From: Candidatus Ichthyocystis hellenicum
GTDB lineage: Bacteria; Pseudomonadota; Gammaproteobacteria; Burkholderiales; 2013Ark19i
Assembly (NCBI RefSeq): GCF_001460935.1
Contig: NZ_LN906597.1
Location: 161,693-225,692, forward strand
Direction: 5' to 3'
DNA: 64,000 nt
Shown here: positions 28,091 through 38,296 of the stretch, piece by piece
Numbering within the stretch: position 1 is the stretch's first letter
Layout: the number at the start of each line of letters is the position of its first letter
Program-made: the position numbers and the translations under genes
Notes under the pieces: model-generated
Seen by the model: only the letters and a program-made list of their open reading frames with translations
Database searches by the model: none
What the model was told of the DNA's origin: nothing

Positions 28091-28882
28091 TTATTTTAGT
28101 GGATCTTTCATAATTTCATCCAACTCCAACTGTGACAAAACATTTTTGTAAAAATCACCGTCAGTCATCAGATACACACGTCGCTGCCAATATGCAGAAC
28201 GAATAAAAGTATACCTATCTATTATTGATGAAAGCACCAATGATTCCACGGAAACTAAATTGGATAAATTATTTACACCCCATAAAAATAAAAGAAAAAA
28301 TCTACCAGGAAGATACAACACCGGATCCCATACTTGATCAACCAAGGATCCTATGCCTGAACGCATGGTAGCTGGACCGATAATAGGTAAAAACAAGTAA
28401 GGACCAGGAGAAAAACCCCATCGCGCTAACGTCAAACCAAAATCCTGGTAATTTTTTGACCACCCCAACACACCAGCAGCATCTCCCAACCCAAACACTC
28501 CAAAAAAAGTGTTGAGCAGCACACGAATAAAATCAGAAAAAAACTTTCCTAATCTTGCCTGTAAAAGATCATTAACAACAGTTCTAACATCATTTACATT
28601 TTCGAAAAAATTGTTTACTACTAGCGGCACAAAAGAAGGTAATTTTTTAACATACGCTATCGATAATGGACGCGCAATCTCATCATTAATCTTGCAACTA
28701 GACCTATAATTTTTTCTATTATAATTCTCCCATGGATCCATCAAAACGTACCCTCTCCTGACAACAGCAACAGAATCTCCATTAACCGGTTTGTCAGAGA
28801 AAGGAGCAGAAAAAGACACTCTACTACCCAGCAGCGCTGCCACCAGGTACCACAGAAATAAAGTTTTCGTAATATGTAACAT
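28091..28882 (-). CDS. mlaA: Outer-membrane phospholipid-removal protein MlaA (VacJ)
   Basis: Takes mislocalised phospholipid from the outer leaflet and passes it to MlaC. The 263-residue protein has the diagnostic DPWENYNRK motif (about residues 49-57) and the amphipathic GLGDAAGVLGWSKNYQDFGLTLARWG region. Most MlaA proteins are lipoproteins. Here the signal (LWYLVAALLGSRVSFSAPF) has no lipobox cysteine, so the protein may be unlipidated. In this operon it sits between mlaD and mlaC. Confidence 0.92.
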   Translation of the reverse strand: MLHITKTLFLWYLVAALLGSRVSFSAPFSDKPVNGDSVAVVRRGYVLMDPWENYNRKNYRSSCKINDEIARPLSIAYVKKLPSFVPLVVNNFFENVNDVRTVVNDLLQARLGKFFSDFIRVLLNTFFGVFGLGDAAGVLGWSKNYQDFGLTLARWGFSPGPYLFLPIIGPATMRSGIGSLVDQVWDPVLYLPGRFFLLFLWGVNNLSNLVSVESLVLSSIIDRYTFIRSAYWQRRVYLMTDGDFYKNVLSQLELDEIMKDPLK

Positions 28883-29341
28883 TTACTTGTTTAAGTGATT
28901 AACTAGGAACTGTGATAACACTTTTTCTAGAAACCAAGCTGATTGAGTATGAAAAATCCTATCACCATCTTTCAGGAAATTGGAATCTAAACCAGCTTCT
29001 AACCCTATGAATTGAACCCCCAGCAGACCAGTAGTCAAAATCGATGCCGTTGAATCTATGGGGAAATGGTAAAAATCACTGATATGCATGCGAACAACAG
29101 CCTGGTAAGTCTTAGGGTCTAGATCAATGTCAACAACCCTACCAACCAAAACACCGCTACTCTTTACTGGCGATCCTACGCTCAGTTGCCCAACATTTTG
29201 AAAAACTGCCGTTACCTCATAATATTTTTCCCGCTCCCAAAAAGAAACACCCCTAGTAGCCATAGCAGAAATGAAAAAAAGCCCAACAAATGCCAGCAAG
29301 AAAAAGAAACCAACGGTCAAATCATAACGACGGTATTCCAT
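28883..29341 (-). CDS. mlaD: MCE-domain protein MlaD
   Basis: Periplasmic hexamer-forming MCE protein of the Mla transporter, anchored by one N-terminal helix (VGFFFLLAFVGLFFISAMA). The single MCE domain follows (VTAVFQNVGQLSVGSPVKSS, GVLVGRVVDIDLDP, STASILTTGLLGVQFIGLE). 152 residues, normal for a one-domain MlaD. The mlaA ATG begins immediately after its stop. Confidence 0.95.
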   Translation of the reverse strand: MEYRRYDLTVGFFFLLAFVGLFFISAMATRGVSFWEREKYYEVTAVFQNVGQLSVGSPVKSSGVLVGRVVDIDLDPKTYQAVVRMHISDFYHFPIDSTASILTTGLLGVQFIGLEAGLDSNFLKDGDRIFHTQSAWFLEKVLSQFLVNHLNK

Positions 29342-29395
29342 AAGAAATCACCCCCTCTGATCTTCTTGTGATTTTGAGACTACATAATCCAATCA

Positions 29396-30172
29396 TCAAA
29401 TTGAAAACATAAATGAAGTCATCATAAAATCTAAAATGAAAATAAGTAGTGAACTCATCACAACTGTTTGTGTTGTAGCCCTAGACATACCAACAACAGT
29501 TGGCGGACAAACATATCCCAAAAATAGGGATATCCAAGTCACCACAATACCAAAAACAAAACTCTTCAATATGCCGTTGCCAACATCCTTCATAAATAGC
29601 AAAGAATTAGTAATATTCAGCCAAAAAACCCCTGAATCTATATGGAACCAAGAAACTGAAACAATATAACACCCTAAAATACCAACAACCGAAAACAAAA
29701 CTGCCAACATTGGAACAACTAAAACAGAAGATGCGAACCGAACAAAAAAAATCTTCTCCCAAATATTAATTCCCATCGCTGATAGGGCCTTAATTTCCTC
29801 ACGAGACCTCATCATACTAATAGATGCCGTCAAGGCAGACCCGGTACGAGCTGCATACAAAAGTGCCGTCACCACAGGCCCCAATTCTCGAACCAATGAC
29901 AATGCCACTAAATAGCCCACACTTTCAACAGCACCATAGTAGCTTAGAGCATAGTACATCTGTAGGGCCAAAACCATTCCAACAAAAAAACCAGATAGAA
30001 AAATTATTGGTAACGACAAAACCCCACAAAAATGTATCTGCTCCATCCAACTACGCAAATACATCAAACTTGACTGCTCTAGAATGGCCCATAAAAAACG
30101 AACGCTCTGGCCTAATATGGCTGGTTTTCCAGCCCATTTCATGATCATCCTAGAACAATATGCAGATATCAT
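29396..30172 (-). CDS. mlaE: Mla transporter permease MlaE
   Basis: Inner-membrane permease of the phospholipid transporter. The 258-residue product has the family features: GMVLALQMYYALSYYGA, the cytoplasmic LVRELGPVVTALLYAARTGSAL loop and MRSREEIKALSAMGIN. About five membrane segments. Its ATG overlaps the mlaF stop (ATGA). Confidence 0.96.
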   Translation of the reverse strand: MISAYCSRMIMKWAGKPAILGQSVRFLWAILEQSSLMYLRSWMEQIHFCGVLSLPIIFLSGFFVGMVLALQMYYALSYYGAVESVGYLVALSLVRELGPVVTALLYAARTGSALTASISMMRSREEIKALSAMGINIWEKIFFVRFASSVLVVPMLAVLFSVVGILGCYIVSVSWFHIDSGVFWLNITNSLLFMKDVGNGILKSFVFGIVVTWISLFLGYVCPPTVVGMSRATTQTVVMSSLLIFILDFMMTSFMFSI

Positions 30173-30981
30173 GAAATCCTCAAGTTTTCTGCCAACGTCA
30201 AATCACTTAATGGAACGGATTTAGATGGTGATTTGTCAAATTTACCACTTATAAAATTTTTAACCATCTCATTTTCACTAGAGAACATATCCTCCGAAGA
30301 CCCATCAAAAACCAAGGAACCTCCCATCAGAAGAAAAATCCTGTCAAATATGCGGATAGACTCTCCGATATTGTGAGTAATCACCATTGTTGCTGAACGA
30401 AAAATATCAGTTACGGAACGAATAAGATTGGCGGTAGTACGAACGGACACAGGATCCAAGCCAGAAAAAGGTTCATCACAAAGCAAAACACGCGGATCGA
30501 GCGCAACAGCACGGGCCAGAGCCACCCTACGCGCCATGCCCCCAGATAGCTCAGCAGGAAATAGCTGAGCCGCTGATCTCAATCCAACTGCCTCTAATTT
30601 CATCCAAGTCAAATCACGAACGGCATCTTCTGGCAAAAAAGTTAACTCACGAAGAGGAAAAGCTACATTATCAAACACAGATAAATCACCAAACAAAGCA
30701 CCCGTTTGAAATAGTATCCCCATCTGGCGACGGATACCAAATAATTCACCTGTAGTACAAATATTTAAGTTGCGATGGCAAATTTCAACAACACCCTTCG
30801 TTGGAAACAACAACCCAGAGACCAGCTCCAGAAGAGTTGTTTTACCACATCCACTGTGCCCCATAACAGCAACAAGCTCACCAGCCCCAACAGAAAAGCC
30901 TATATCGGACAAAACTTTTGTTTGACCACGGAAAAAATCTACACCTGATAAATATATAGCTCTGTAGGAGAAAGCACGCAT
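30169..30981 (-). CDS. mlaF: Mla transporter ATPase MlaF
   Basis: ATP-binding subunit of the phospholipid transporter. It has Walker A GHSGCGKTT, signature LSGGMARRVALARAVALDP, Walker B VLLCDEPFSGLD and the switch histidine in VITHNIGES. The C-terminal stretch of about 35 residues after FISGKF is variable. First gene of the operon that runs to murA; its promoter should lie in the 46 bases before the divergent cyclase gene. Confidence 0.95.
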   Translation of the reverse strand: MRAFSYRAIYLSGVDFFRGQTKVLSDIGFSVGAGELVAVMGHSGCGKTTLLELVSGLLFPTKGVVEICHRNLNICTTGELFGIRRQMGILFQTGALFGDLSVFDNVAFPLRELTFLPEDAVRDLTWMKLEAVGLRSAAQLFPAELSGGMARRVALARAVALDPRVLLCDEPFSGLDPVSVRTTANLIRSVTDIFRSATMVITHNIGESIRIFDRIFLLMGGSLVFDGSSEDMFSSENEMVKNFISGKFDKSPSKSVPLSDLTLAENLRIS

Positions 30982-31027
30982 GAAATCATCTCCTTCCCTC
31001 GTTCAGAGTTTTTATTAACAGGTTTCT

Positions 31028-32362
31028 GTGCATTTTATCCACAAAAGGTATTATTATACACGCGACGCAGGAAAAATATTACCATACCATAACCCTATAA
31101 TTATGTACTTTCATCCTGAAAAAACAATGATATCCTTGATGCTGAGTCGCCGACATAAGCCCCCACACGTTCTCCTACACGTCTTATCATCTATAGCAAG
31201 CGCTACCCAAGCTCTGCTACTAGTCTGCTTTAATGACCTTGACAAAGTCTCAGTGTCAGTAAAAAGCACGTCAGAAGGACTTTTTGTGCTATCTGTTACT
31301 AACACGATAATTGCTTTGATAATATATTGGCAGAAAAAATCAGTTTCCTCCCCCAATCAGGTAATAGCCCTACTGATCCTATGGTCAACCCCACTAGTAC
31401 CCATATGCAGCAACCAAATGTCATTTATCCATCTCACATTTTCGGTACCATGGGCCATGCTATTCGTAACCTATAGCAGTTTATTCCATAATTTTCGCAA
31501 CAAAATTGCATGGTTGTGGGCGTACACCCTATCGCTAGTAGCTTTCATAAGCGCCTGGTACTTAAACTTACATGTTTCACCAAGCAGCACAACCGCCACT
31601 ATGATGTGGCAAAGCCCATATCAACAAAATCTAATTTTATTATTCTCCGTCTCTCTACTCATGTACTCAACACATGCAAAAAACCAAAACACTAAGTTGA
31701 AAAAAGTTATATCACAAGCATCCATTGAAATTGAAGAAAGACTAAAAACAGAAGAGATATTGCTGAATACCCTACCATTACGCGTCATATTGAGGTTAAA
31801 AAAGGGTGAGCAAATAATTGCTGATCGTTTCGGCCATGCAACAATTTTATTTGCTGATTTGGTGGGATTCACACAAATTGCACACAAAGTTGCGCCGTCT
31901 CAGTTATTTAGGATGATAAATAAAATCTTTCTCGAATTTGATAAAATCACTAACGAAAAGTACCTAGAGAAAATTAAAACAAACGGTGACTCGTACATGG
32001 TTGCCGGCGGAATATCTCCAGAAAGCCCCAATAATCCATCCTTGGCAGCAGTAGAATTAGCATTCAAAATGAAAACTATCATAGAGGAGCTATCCAGACA
32101 AAATCCACATAAACTTCAGCTACGAGTTGGAATAAGCACTGGACCCGTAGTAGCTGGGGTTCTTGGTTCGAGGAAATTTATATTCGATGTATGGGGAGAT
32201 ACGGTCAACATAGCTAGCCGGCTGAGTAATGAAGGAAATCCTCAGAGCATACTTGTCGACGAAACCACCTACAATCTTTGCCAAAGTCCTGATCTATTTG
32301 ATGAACCTCAAGAGATTTGGTTAAAAGGAAAGGGAAAATGCTTGGCCTACCCCCTAAAATAG
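31028..32362 (+). CDS. Membrane class III adenylate cyclase
   Basis: Predicted to make cAMP. About five membrane segments occupy residues 45-215, a short helical linker follows, and the cyclase domain covers about 265-444. The active site looks complete. Metal aspartates are in ILFADLVGF (D277) and NGDSYM (D321). The ATP-specifying lysine is K317 and its partner D387 is in FDVWGD. Transition-state residues N394 and R398 are in TVNIASR. The GTG at 31028 has an AGG site; ATGs at 31103 and 31127 are alternatives. Divergent from mlaF. Confidence 0.88.
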   Translation: MHFIHKRYYYTRDAGKILPYHNPIIMYFHPEKTMISLMLSRRHKPPHVLLHVLSSIASATQALLLVCFNDLDKVSVSVKSTSEGLFVLSVTNTIIALIIYWQKKSVSSPNQVIALLILWSTPLVPICSNQMSFIHLTFSVPWAMLFVTYSSLFHNFRNKIAWLWAYTLSLVAFISAWYLNLHVSPSSTTATMMWQSPYQQNLILLFSVSLLMYSTHAKNQNTKLKKVISQASIEIEERLKTEEILLNTLPLRVILRLKKGEQIIADRFGHATILFADLVGFTQIAHKVAPSQLFRMINKIFLEFDKITNEKYLEKIKTNGDSYMVAGGISPESPNNPSLAAVELAFKMKTIIEELSRQNPHKLQLRVGISTGPVVAGVLGSRKFIFDVWGDTVNIASRLSNEGNPQSILVDETTYNLCQSPDLFDEPQEIWLKGKGKCLAYPLK

Positions 32363-32399
32363 GCATTTTTACCACAGTATCGTAACAGAAAGACCACAG

Positions 32400-34415
32400 A
32401 TGACCAATGAACTTAATTCACAGCAAAGAGAAGCAGTAGACTTTCTAGGAGGAGCGTTGCTGGTCATTGCTGGAGCCGGAAGTGGAAAAACACGAGTAAT
32501 TGGGTACAAAATAAAACACTTGATAGACATTCAGTACTGCAACCCAAGCCAAATAGCCGCCATAACATTTACCAACAAATCCGCAAGAGAAATGCGGGAA
32601 CGTTTGAATAAATTAGTTCCTTTGGGTACACGTACTGCTCCCATGATATCTACTTTCCATACTATGGGCCTACAAATTCTGCGCCATGAAGCGTCATTAT
32701 TGGGACTAAAAAATCAGTTCTCCATCTTTGATAGCCATGATGCCATTGTGACATTACAGGATATAACATCCAATAACCGTCAAAGCCATTTGTCCAAAAT
32801 TAAGAACAAAATATCAAACTGGAAAAACAATAATATTTTTCCTGATGAAGCACTTTTATCGGCTAAAACAGAAGAAGACACCCAAATTGCACTAATATAT
32901 GAACGTTACCAAAAAGCTCTAAGAGGGTATCAAGCAGTTGATTTTGATGATCTAATTACCCTTCCATTAAAACTTTTCGAAAATTATCCAGAACGTCTAC
33001 GATTTTGGCAGAACCGCATTCGTTATTTTCTAGTAGACGAATATCAAGATACCAACTTAGTGCAGTACCAACTAATTAAAAAATTAAGTTACCCAAAAGG
33101 GGATTGCACATTCGTTGGAGATGATGATCAGGCGATATATGCATGGCGCGGGGCAACACGCGACAATATCAAACTACTACAACAAGATTACCCTCAACTT
33201 AAAATAGTTCGATTGGAACAAAATTATCGCTCAACTAATTCTGTACTGAAAGCAGCAAACAACCTAATCCAAAAAAATGGCACCATATTTGAAAAAACCT
33301 TGTGGTCACAACTAGGGGAAGGAAAACCCATCACGCTTACTTCTCACAGAACAGAGGAACTAGAAGCAAAACAAACGATAGAGAATATCATACAGCATCA
33401 ACTATCAACCAATAGCAACTGGTCACAATACGCTATCCTTTATCGCAGCAACTATCAATCGCGACTATTTGAAAACTATCTGCAACAAAATGGCATTGCA
33501 TATAATCTCTCTGGGGGACAATCATTCTTCGATCGAACAGAAATCAAAGACATTCTTTCCTATCTACGTCTTATGGTAAACAACGACAACGATGTTTCAT
33601 TTATACGTGCAGCCACAAAGCCACGAAGAGGAATAGGACCGACGACGCTTGAGAAATTGAGCCAATATGCTTCAGAACGACAAATAAGTCTCTTCGAGGC
33701 TGTATTTGAGACTGGACTTACATTTCACTTAAACGAAAAAGCAGTTGAAACACTGAAACTATTTGGTAATTTCATCAATGACCTTGAATTTCGCGCTCAA
33801 TCTGAACCGGCTGGTACCATAGTACGTGAAATTATAGATAGTATTCGTTACGAAGATTACCTATTAGAGCATCTCAATGAAAGAGATGCTGCAAAAAGAT
33901 GGGAAAACATCAAAAGCTTTTGTGAATTCATAGAGAGACAACAAAACAAAGATGATCGCAACCTGTCCACCATCACACAAAATATTACTCTTATGAACAT
34001 AATTTCCCAAAAAAATAGCTCAAAGGAAAAATTATTAGAGATGAGTACACTACATGCAGCAAAAGGACTGGAGTTCGACTATGTATTCATCGTTGGATGC
34101 AACGAAGGCGTAATACCTCACCAGGAATGCATTGACAACGATCTGCTAGATGAAGAACGTCGTCTCATGTACGTAGGAATAACAAGAGCTCGAAGGGAAT
34201 TAACCATAAGCTTTACCGAAAAAAGACGGGTAGGCGGTGAATCAGTAGAAAGCACGCCATCAAGATTCATAGAAGAAATGGGACTAAACACAAAAGAAAC
34301 GTCGAACAACCAAATTCCATCAAATGAGGAAAAACAACAGTACTTAAAAAGAATGCGCAGTTCAGGCTCTCAGAAAAAAAAGGTTGTTTGTACTACTTCA
34401 GATCCATACCACTAG
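32400..34415 (+). CDS. rep: ATP-dependent DNA helicase Rep
   Basis: 3'-5' superfamily I helicase that helps replication forks past obstacles. The 671-residue protein matches the 673 of E. coli Rep, with Walker A IAGAGSGKTRV, motif II LVDEYQDTN, motif III GDDDQAIYAWRGA, motif IV LEQNYRSTNS and motif VI YVGITRARREL. Its last 23 bases overlap the convergent cytochrome c gene. Confidence 0.95.
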   Translation: MTNELNSQQREAVDFLGGALLVIAGAGSGKTRVIGYKIKHLIDIQYCNPSQIAAITFTNKSAREMRERLNKLVPLGTRTAPMISTFHTMGLQILRHEASLLGLKNQFSIFDSHDAIVTLQDITSNNRQSHLSKIKNKISNWKNNNIFPDEALLSAKTEEDTQIALIYERYQKALRGYQAVDFDDLITLPLKLFENYPERLRFWQNRIRYFLVDEYQDTNLVQYQLIKKLSYPKGDCTFVGDDDQAIYAWRGATRDNIKLLQQDYPQLKIVRLEQNYRSTNSVLKAANNLIQKNGTIFEKTLWSQLGEGKPITLTSHRTEELEAKQTIENIIQHQLSTNSNWSQYAILYRSNYQSRLFENYLQQNGIAYNLSGGQSFFDRTEIKDILSYLRLMVNNDNDVSFIRAATKPRRGIGPTTLEKLSQYASERQISLFEAVFETGLTFHLNEKAVETLKLFGNFINDLEFRAQSEPAGTIVREIIDSIRYEDYLLEHLNERDAAKRWENIKSFCEFIERQQNKDDRNLSTITQNITLMNIISQKNSSKEKLLEMSTLHAAKGLEFDYVFIVGCNEGVIPHQECIDNDLLDEERRLMYVGITRARRELTISFTEKRRVGGESVESTPSRFIEEMGLNTKETSNNQIPSNEEKQQYLKRMRSSGSQKKKVVCTTSDPYH

Positions 34416-34704
34416 ATTTAAGCATGTAGTCAACCGCAGCCTTAACTTCTTCATCTGTAATAGAGGCTCCACCTCTGGGAGGCATAACCCCGTATCCATT
34501 TATTGCATGGGCATAAAGCTCAGAAAGCGGCCGCTTATGCTTCTCCCAATCTGCCTTTTGTCCAAACCGTGGCGCCCCCGCAACACCAGCAGCATGGCAC
34601 ACCATACACACCTTCTGATAGACTTGCTGCCCAGTCATAGAAGAAAAGCAAACGGCACAGTGGAATAAACCGGCATAAAACAACACTCTTAGTAAATGTA
34701 TCAT
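34393..34704 (-). CDS. Periplasmic cytochrome c5-like protein
   Basis: Small mono-heme electron carrier, likely a donor to the aa3 oxidase. The 103-residue precursor has a signal peptide (LLRVLFYAGLFHCAVCFSS), the heme site CMVCH and the class I Met ligand in GYGVMPPRGG. The family is inferred from the VCMVCHAAGVAGAPRFG pattern seen in c5-type proteins. It overlaps the upstream small membrane-protein gene by ATGA. Confidence 0.88.
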   Translation of the reverse strand: MIHLLRVLFYAGLFHCAVCFSSMTGQQVYQKVCMVCHAAGVAGAPRFGQKADWEKHKRPLSELYAHAINGYGVMPPRGGASITDEEVKAAVDYMLKSSGMDLK

Positions 34705-35039
34705 AGAGGCTTTCCTGTAGCTTTAGTCCCAGAACTAGTATCAGATACATTATCTGCAACTACCTTAACTTTTCCCACTGGCTCGATACGCTGCTTAGTC
34801 CCCTCAATAATCCCTGGTTTATCCATCATATGATCTGACAACGCAAGAATGGAAAATCGTGCGGCCAAAATACAAAAAAGTACGGGAATAACAAAACTCA
34901 AAACCGTAGCAATAATTATCTTAGCAGGCTTTACTTTCTTCGCAGACACTAAGATTCTCCTTTTTCTAGTAACATCCCAACGAAACCGCCGTATAATATC
35001 ATATAGACGTGCTTTGTATGTTTCTATATCCTCAACCAC
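34701..35039 (-). CDS. Small single-span membrane protein of unknown function
   Basis: I do not recognise this 112-residue product. It has a basic N-terminus (RRFRWDVTRKRRILVSAKK), one membrane helix (about residues 44-64) and a polar C-terminal tail of about 45 residues. It starts with GTG and is translationally coupled (ATGA) to the cytochrome c gene, so a role near that carrier or its maturation is possible. The gene begins 20 bases from the divergent tRNA-Arg. Confidence 0.6.
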   Translation of the reverse strand: MVEDIETYKARLYDIIRRFRWDVTRKRRILVSAKKVKPAKIIIATVLSFVIPVLFCILAARFSILALSDHMMDKPGIIEGTKQRIEPVGKVKVVADNVSDTSSGTKATGKPL

Positions 35040-35058
35040 CTCGATTTTATAAAGAACT

Positions 35059-35134
35059 GCGCCTGTAGCTCAGCGGATAGAGCGTTGGCCTCCGAAGCCA
35101 AAGGTCGTGGGTTCAATTCCCGCCAGGCGCGCCA
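35059..35134 (+). tRNA. tRNA-Arg (anticodon CCG)
   Basis: A 76-base cloverleaf with acceptor stem GCGCCTG/CAGGCGC, anticodon stem TTGGC/GCCAA around the loop CTCCGAA (anticodon CCG), T-loop GTTCAATTC and an encoded CCA end. It reads CGG arginine codons. gltX follows on the same strand. Confidence 0.97.
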
Positions 35135-35173
35135 AAAACTTTAACCATATCAACTTTTCTCAAGGTTAACACT

Positions 35174-36568
35174 ATGGTCAGAACACGATTCGCACCCAGC
35201 CCAACTGGGTTGCTTCATTTGGGCGGCATCAGAACCGCCCTTTATGCTTGGGCTTTTGCCCGTCATCACAAAGGAAAATTTATACTACGAATAGAGGATA
35301 CTGACACATCCCGTTCTAGTGCTGAAGCAACCCAAGTAATACTAAACAGCTTAGAATGGTTGGAAATTGACTACGACGAGGGCCCTTACTATCAGATGAA
35401 GCGACTAGACCGTTACAAAGATGTTGTTGCAACTCTTTTAGAAAATGGTCAAGCCTATCACTGCTACATGACTACAGAGGAACTAGATTCATTGCGGGAT
35501 CAACAACGACAAAACAACCAAAAACCTCGTTACGATGGCCGTTGGAGACCAGAAAACAGGGCAAAACTTGGACTAACCGTTCCAACAGGTTACCAGCCGG
35601 TTATACGCTTCCGTAATCCAGACACATCCTCAGTTCAGTGGAACGACATAATAAAGGGAAGCATATCTATCAGCAATGAAGAACTTGATGATTTCGTAAT
35701 AGTACGACAAGACGGCACACCAACCTACAATTTTTGCGTTGTAGTTGATGACTATGATATGGAAATAACACACGTCATCAGAGGAGACGATCACATAAAC
35801 AATACCCCTAAGCAAATTAACCTTCTTTGCGCTCTGGGTGCTCCCATACCGCAGTATGCACATTTATCGACCATAAGAACAAAAACTGGACAAAAACTAT
35901 CCAAACGCTTTGGTGCTACTTCAGTCCTGCAATACCGTGATGACGGTTATCTCCCTGCGGCAATCATTAACTACCTATCAAGATTAGGCTGGTCTCACGG
36001 TGATGATGAGATATTCAGCAGAGAACAATTCATTGAATGGTTCGATCTATCTCATGTATCTGGAGTTCCTGCACAATTCGATCCTGAGAAACTTATGTGG
36101 CTTAACAAGCACTACCTACACCATACTGAAACGCCCAAACTCGTAGACACCATTGGTATGTTCTTGTCGAGATTTAATATAAATACCAATGATTCGATAA
36201 ATATAAATACATTGGTAGAAATCAACAAATCCAGATCTCAAACGATTGTTGATTTAGCAGAACAAATAGCTTGTTACTATTCTCCTCGTCCACTTGAGGA
36301 AGATAATTTATCCATTATCCACAGCAAAAAAACACAAGACATACTGCTTACCCTAGATAAACAACTAGATTCAATCCCTTGGCAAAGGGAAGAACTAAAA
36401 GAGCTGATTAAAAGGATAGCTCAAGATAGCCAATTAAAGCTATCAGATGTAGCTATACCACTACGACTTTGCCTCCTGGGAACGACTCAATCGGCATCAT
36501 TTGAACAGGTATTAAACGTCTTAGGGCGAAACATCTCTCAGCAAAGAATAAGAAAACATTTGCTCTAG
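35174..36568 (+). CDS. gltX: Glutamyl-tRNA synthetase
   Basis: Charges tRNA-Glu. The 464-residue class I synthetase has the HIGH-type motif in FAPSPTGLLHLGGIR (about residues 6-20) and the KMSKS-type KLSKRFG near residue 240. GDDHINNTPKQ and the anticodon-binding C-terminal domain follow. Length is near the usual 470. Preceded by tRNA-Arg with a 39-base gap. Confidence 0.97.
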   Translation: MVRTRFAPSPTGLLHLGGIRTALYAWAFARHHKGKFILRIEDTDTSRSSAEATQVILNSLEWLEIDYDEGPYYQMKRLDRYKDVVATLLENGQAYHCYMTTEELDSLRDQQRQNNQKPRYDGRWRPENRAKLGLTVPTGYQPVIRFRNPDTSSVQWNDIIKGSISISNEELDDFVIVRQDGTPTYNFCVVVDDYDMEITHVIRGDDHINNTPKQINLLCALGAPIPQYAHLSTIRTKTGQKLSKRFGATSVLQYRDDGYLPAAIINYLSRLGWSHGDDEIFSREQFIEWFDLSHVSGVPAQFDPEKLMWLNKHYLHHTETPKLVDTIGMFLSRFNINTNDSININTLVEINKSRSQTIVDLAEQIACYYSPRPLEEDNLSIIHSKKTQDILLTLDKQLDSIPWQREELKELIKRIAQDSQLKLSDVAIPLRLCLLGTTQSASFEQVLNVLGRNISQQRIRKHLL

Positions 36569-36622
36569 AATTAAGCATCTATGTGGTAGAATGTTAATTT
36601 TTCGGGCTCTTGATTCGTAACC

Positions 36623-38296
36623 ATGTTGAATCCGTTAAAACTAGCGGTGGTGCCACTGCTACACAAAGCACTGCTTGCCGCTTACCCTCAATGTAGTGTG
36701 TCCAATATCATATTAGACCGCCCAAAAGATCCATCATGGGGAGATATTAGTTCTAACATTGCCTTACAATTAGCAAAACAACTCAAACAACCACCTAAGA
36801 CCATAGCAAAAAATATTGTCAATTACCTGGTAGACAATGTCCTTATTGCTTCCGTATCCGTAGCTGAAAACGGGTTTATCAATTTTAAGCTGTCCTCTTC
36901 TGCATTTATGGATTTTCTAGAAATCATAGACAATAAAAAAGATTCCTACGGATGCGTTGAGGATAAAAAAGGAAAAGTTATAGTTGAATTTGTATCCGCT
37001 AATCCTACAGGGCCTCTCCACGTTGGCCATGGCAGACAAGGGGCCATAGGGGACGTTCTATCCAACTTAATGAAAAATCAAGGCTGGGAAATTCATCGCG
37101 AATTTTATTATAATGATGCCGGAAATCAAATAGATAAATTAGCTATATCTGTACAAGCACGAATCAAGGGATTTTCTCCCGAAGACACTAATTGGCCCAA
37201 TGATGGATACCAAGGTGACTACATAATTGATATTGCTAGTAATTACATGAATCGCCAGTGCATAGAAGTGGATGGCATCACAGTAGAAGGCAAAGCGGAC
37301 CCTGATGATATTGAGGCTATTTGCAATTTTGCGGTTTCTTTCCTCAGAAAAGAACAAAATGCGGATCTGGACCTGTTTGACATAGTATTTGATCAATTCT
37401 ATCTGGAATCTTCGCTTTACAAAGAGGGAACAGTAAACTTAGTCGTAAACAGGCTAATGGAACAGAATAAGACATACGAACACGAAAACGCATTGTGGCT
37501 AAAAACCACTGAGTACGGTGACAGCAAGGACAGAGTTATGCGTAAGACTGACGGGTCTTTTACTTACTTTGTTCCTGACGTAGCTTACCACTTGAAAAAA
37601 TGGAAAAGAGGATTCAAAAAAGCCATAAATATTCAAGGCACAGATCACCATGGAACGATGATCAGGGTACGCGCTGGACTACAAGGTCTTGGTTACGACA
37701 TACCCGAAGATTATCCAACTTATTTAATGCACAGTATGGTAAAAGTTTTCCGTGATAGCAAAGAAGTGAAAATATCGAAGAGAGCTGGAAGCTACGTTAC
37801 GCTCAGAGACCTTATAAAGTGGGTAGGAAAAGATGCCGTTAGATTTTTTCTAGTATCTCGTAAACCAGATTCTGAGTTACTGTTTGATATTGATTTAGCA
37901 CTAAAGAAAAGTGAAGATAACCCTGTATTCTACGTTCAGTACGCCCATGCAAGGGCTCACTCGATCCTTAACCAAGCTCATAAAGTGGGAGTTTCAACAT
38001 GTAATCTCAGTGGAGCAGAACTACCTGAACTCAGCATGCAAGCATGTCTTCTCATAAATCAGCTAGCAGAATTTCCAGATATGTTAAAAAAATGCGTAGA
38101 CGAGTTATCACCGCACTTGCTGCCAAATTACCTAAGAAATTTGGCAGCAACATTCCATGGTTTTTATAATGCGGAACGTGTCCTCGTGAAAGATAGTATT
38201 ATGCGTGCAATTCGCATGCGCATGGTAATAGCAACCAAGCAGGTTTTGAAAATAGGGTTTACAATGCTAGGCATTAGTGCACCTGAACAAATGTGA
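36623..38296 (+). CDS. argS: Arginyl-tRNA synthetase
   Basis: Charges tRNA-Arg, including the one encoded 1.5 kb upstream. The 557-residue class I enzyme has the N-terminal Add1 domain, the HIGH motif in SANPTGPLHVGHGRQG and the KMSKS-like VKISKRAGSYVTL. The DALR domain ends in IGFTMLGISAPEQM. Its last codons overlap the start of the SPOR-protein gene. Confidence 0.97.
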   Translation: MLNPLKLAVVPLLHKALLAAYPQCSVSNIILDRPKDPSWGDISSNIALQLAKQLKQPPKTIAKNIVNYLVDNVLIASVSVAENGFINFKLSSSAFMDFLEIIDNKKDSYGCVEDKKGKVIVEFVSANPTGPLHVGHGRQGAIGDVLSNLMKNQGWEIHREFYYNDAGNQIDKLAISVQARIKGFSPEDTNWPNDGYQGDYIIDIASNYMNRQCIEVDGITVEGKADPDDIEAICNFAVSFLRKEQNADLDLFDIVFDQFYLESSLYKEGTVNLVVNRLMEQNKTYEHENALWLKTTEYGDSKDRVMRKTDGSFTYFVPDVAYHLKKWKRGFKKAINIQGTDHHGTMIRVRAGLQGLGYDIPEDYPTYLMHSMVKVFRDSKEVKISKRAGSYVTLRDLIKWVGKDAVRFFLVSRKPDSELLFDIDLALKKSEDNPVFYVQYAHARAHSILNQAHKVGVSTCNLSGAELPELSMQACLLINQLAEFPDMLKKCVDELSPHLLPNYLRNLAATFHGFYNAERVLVKDSIMRAIRMRMVIATKQVLKIGFTMLGISAPEQM

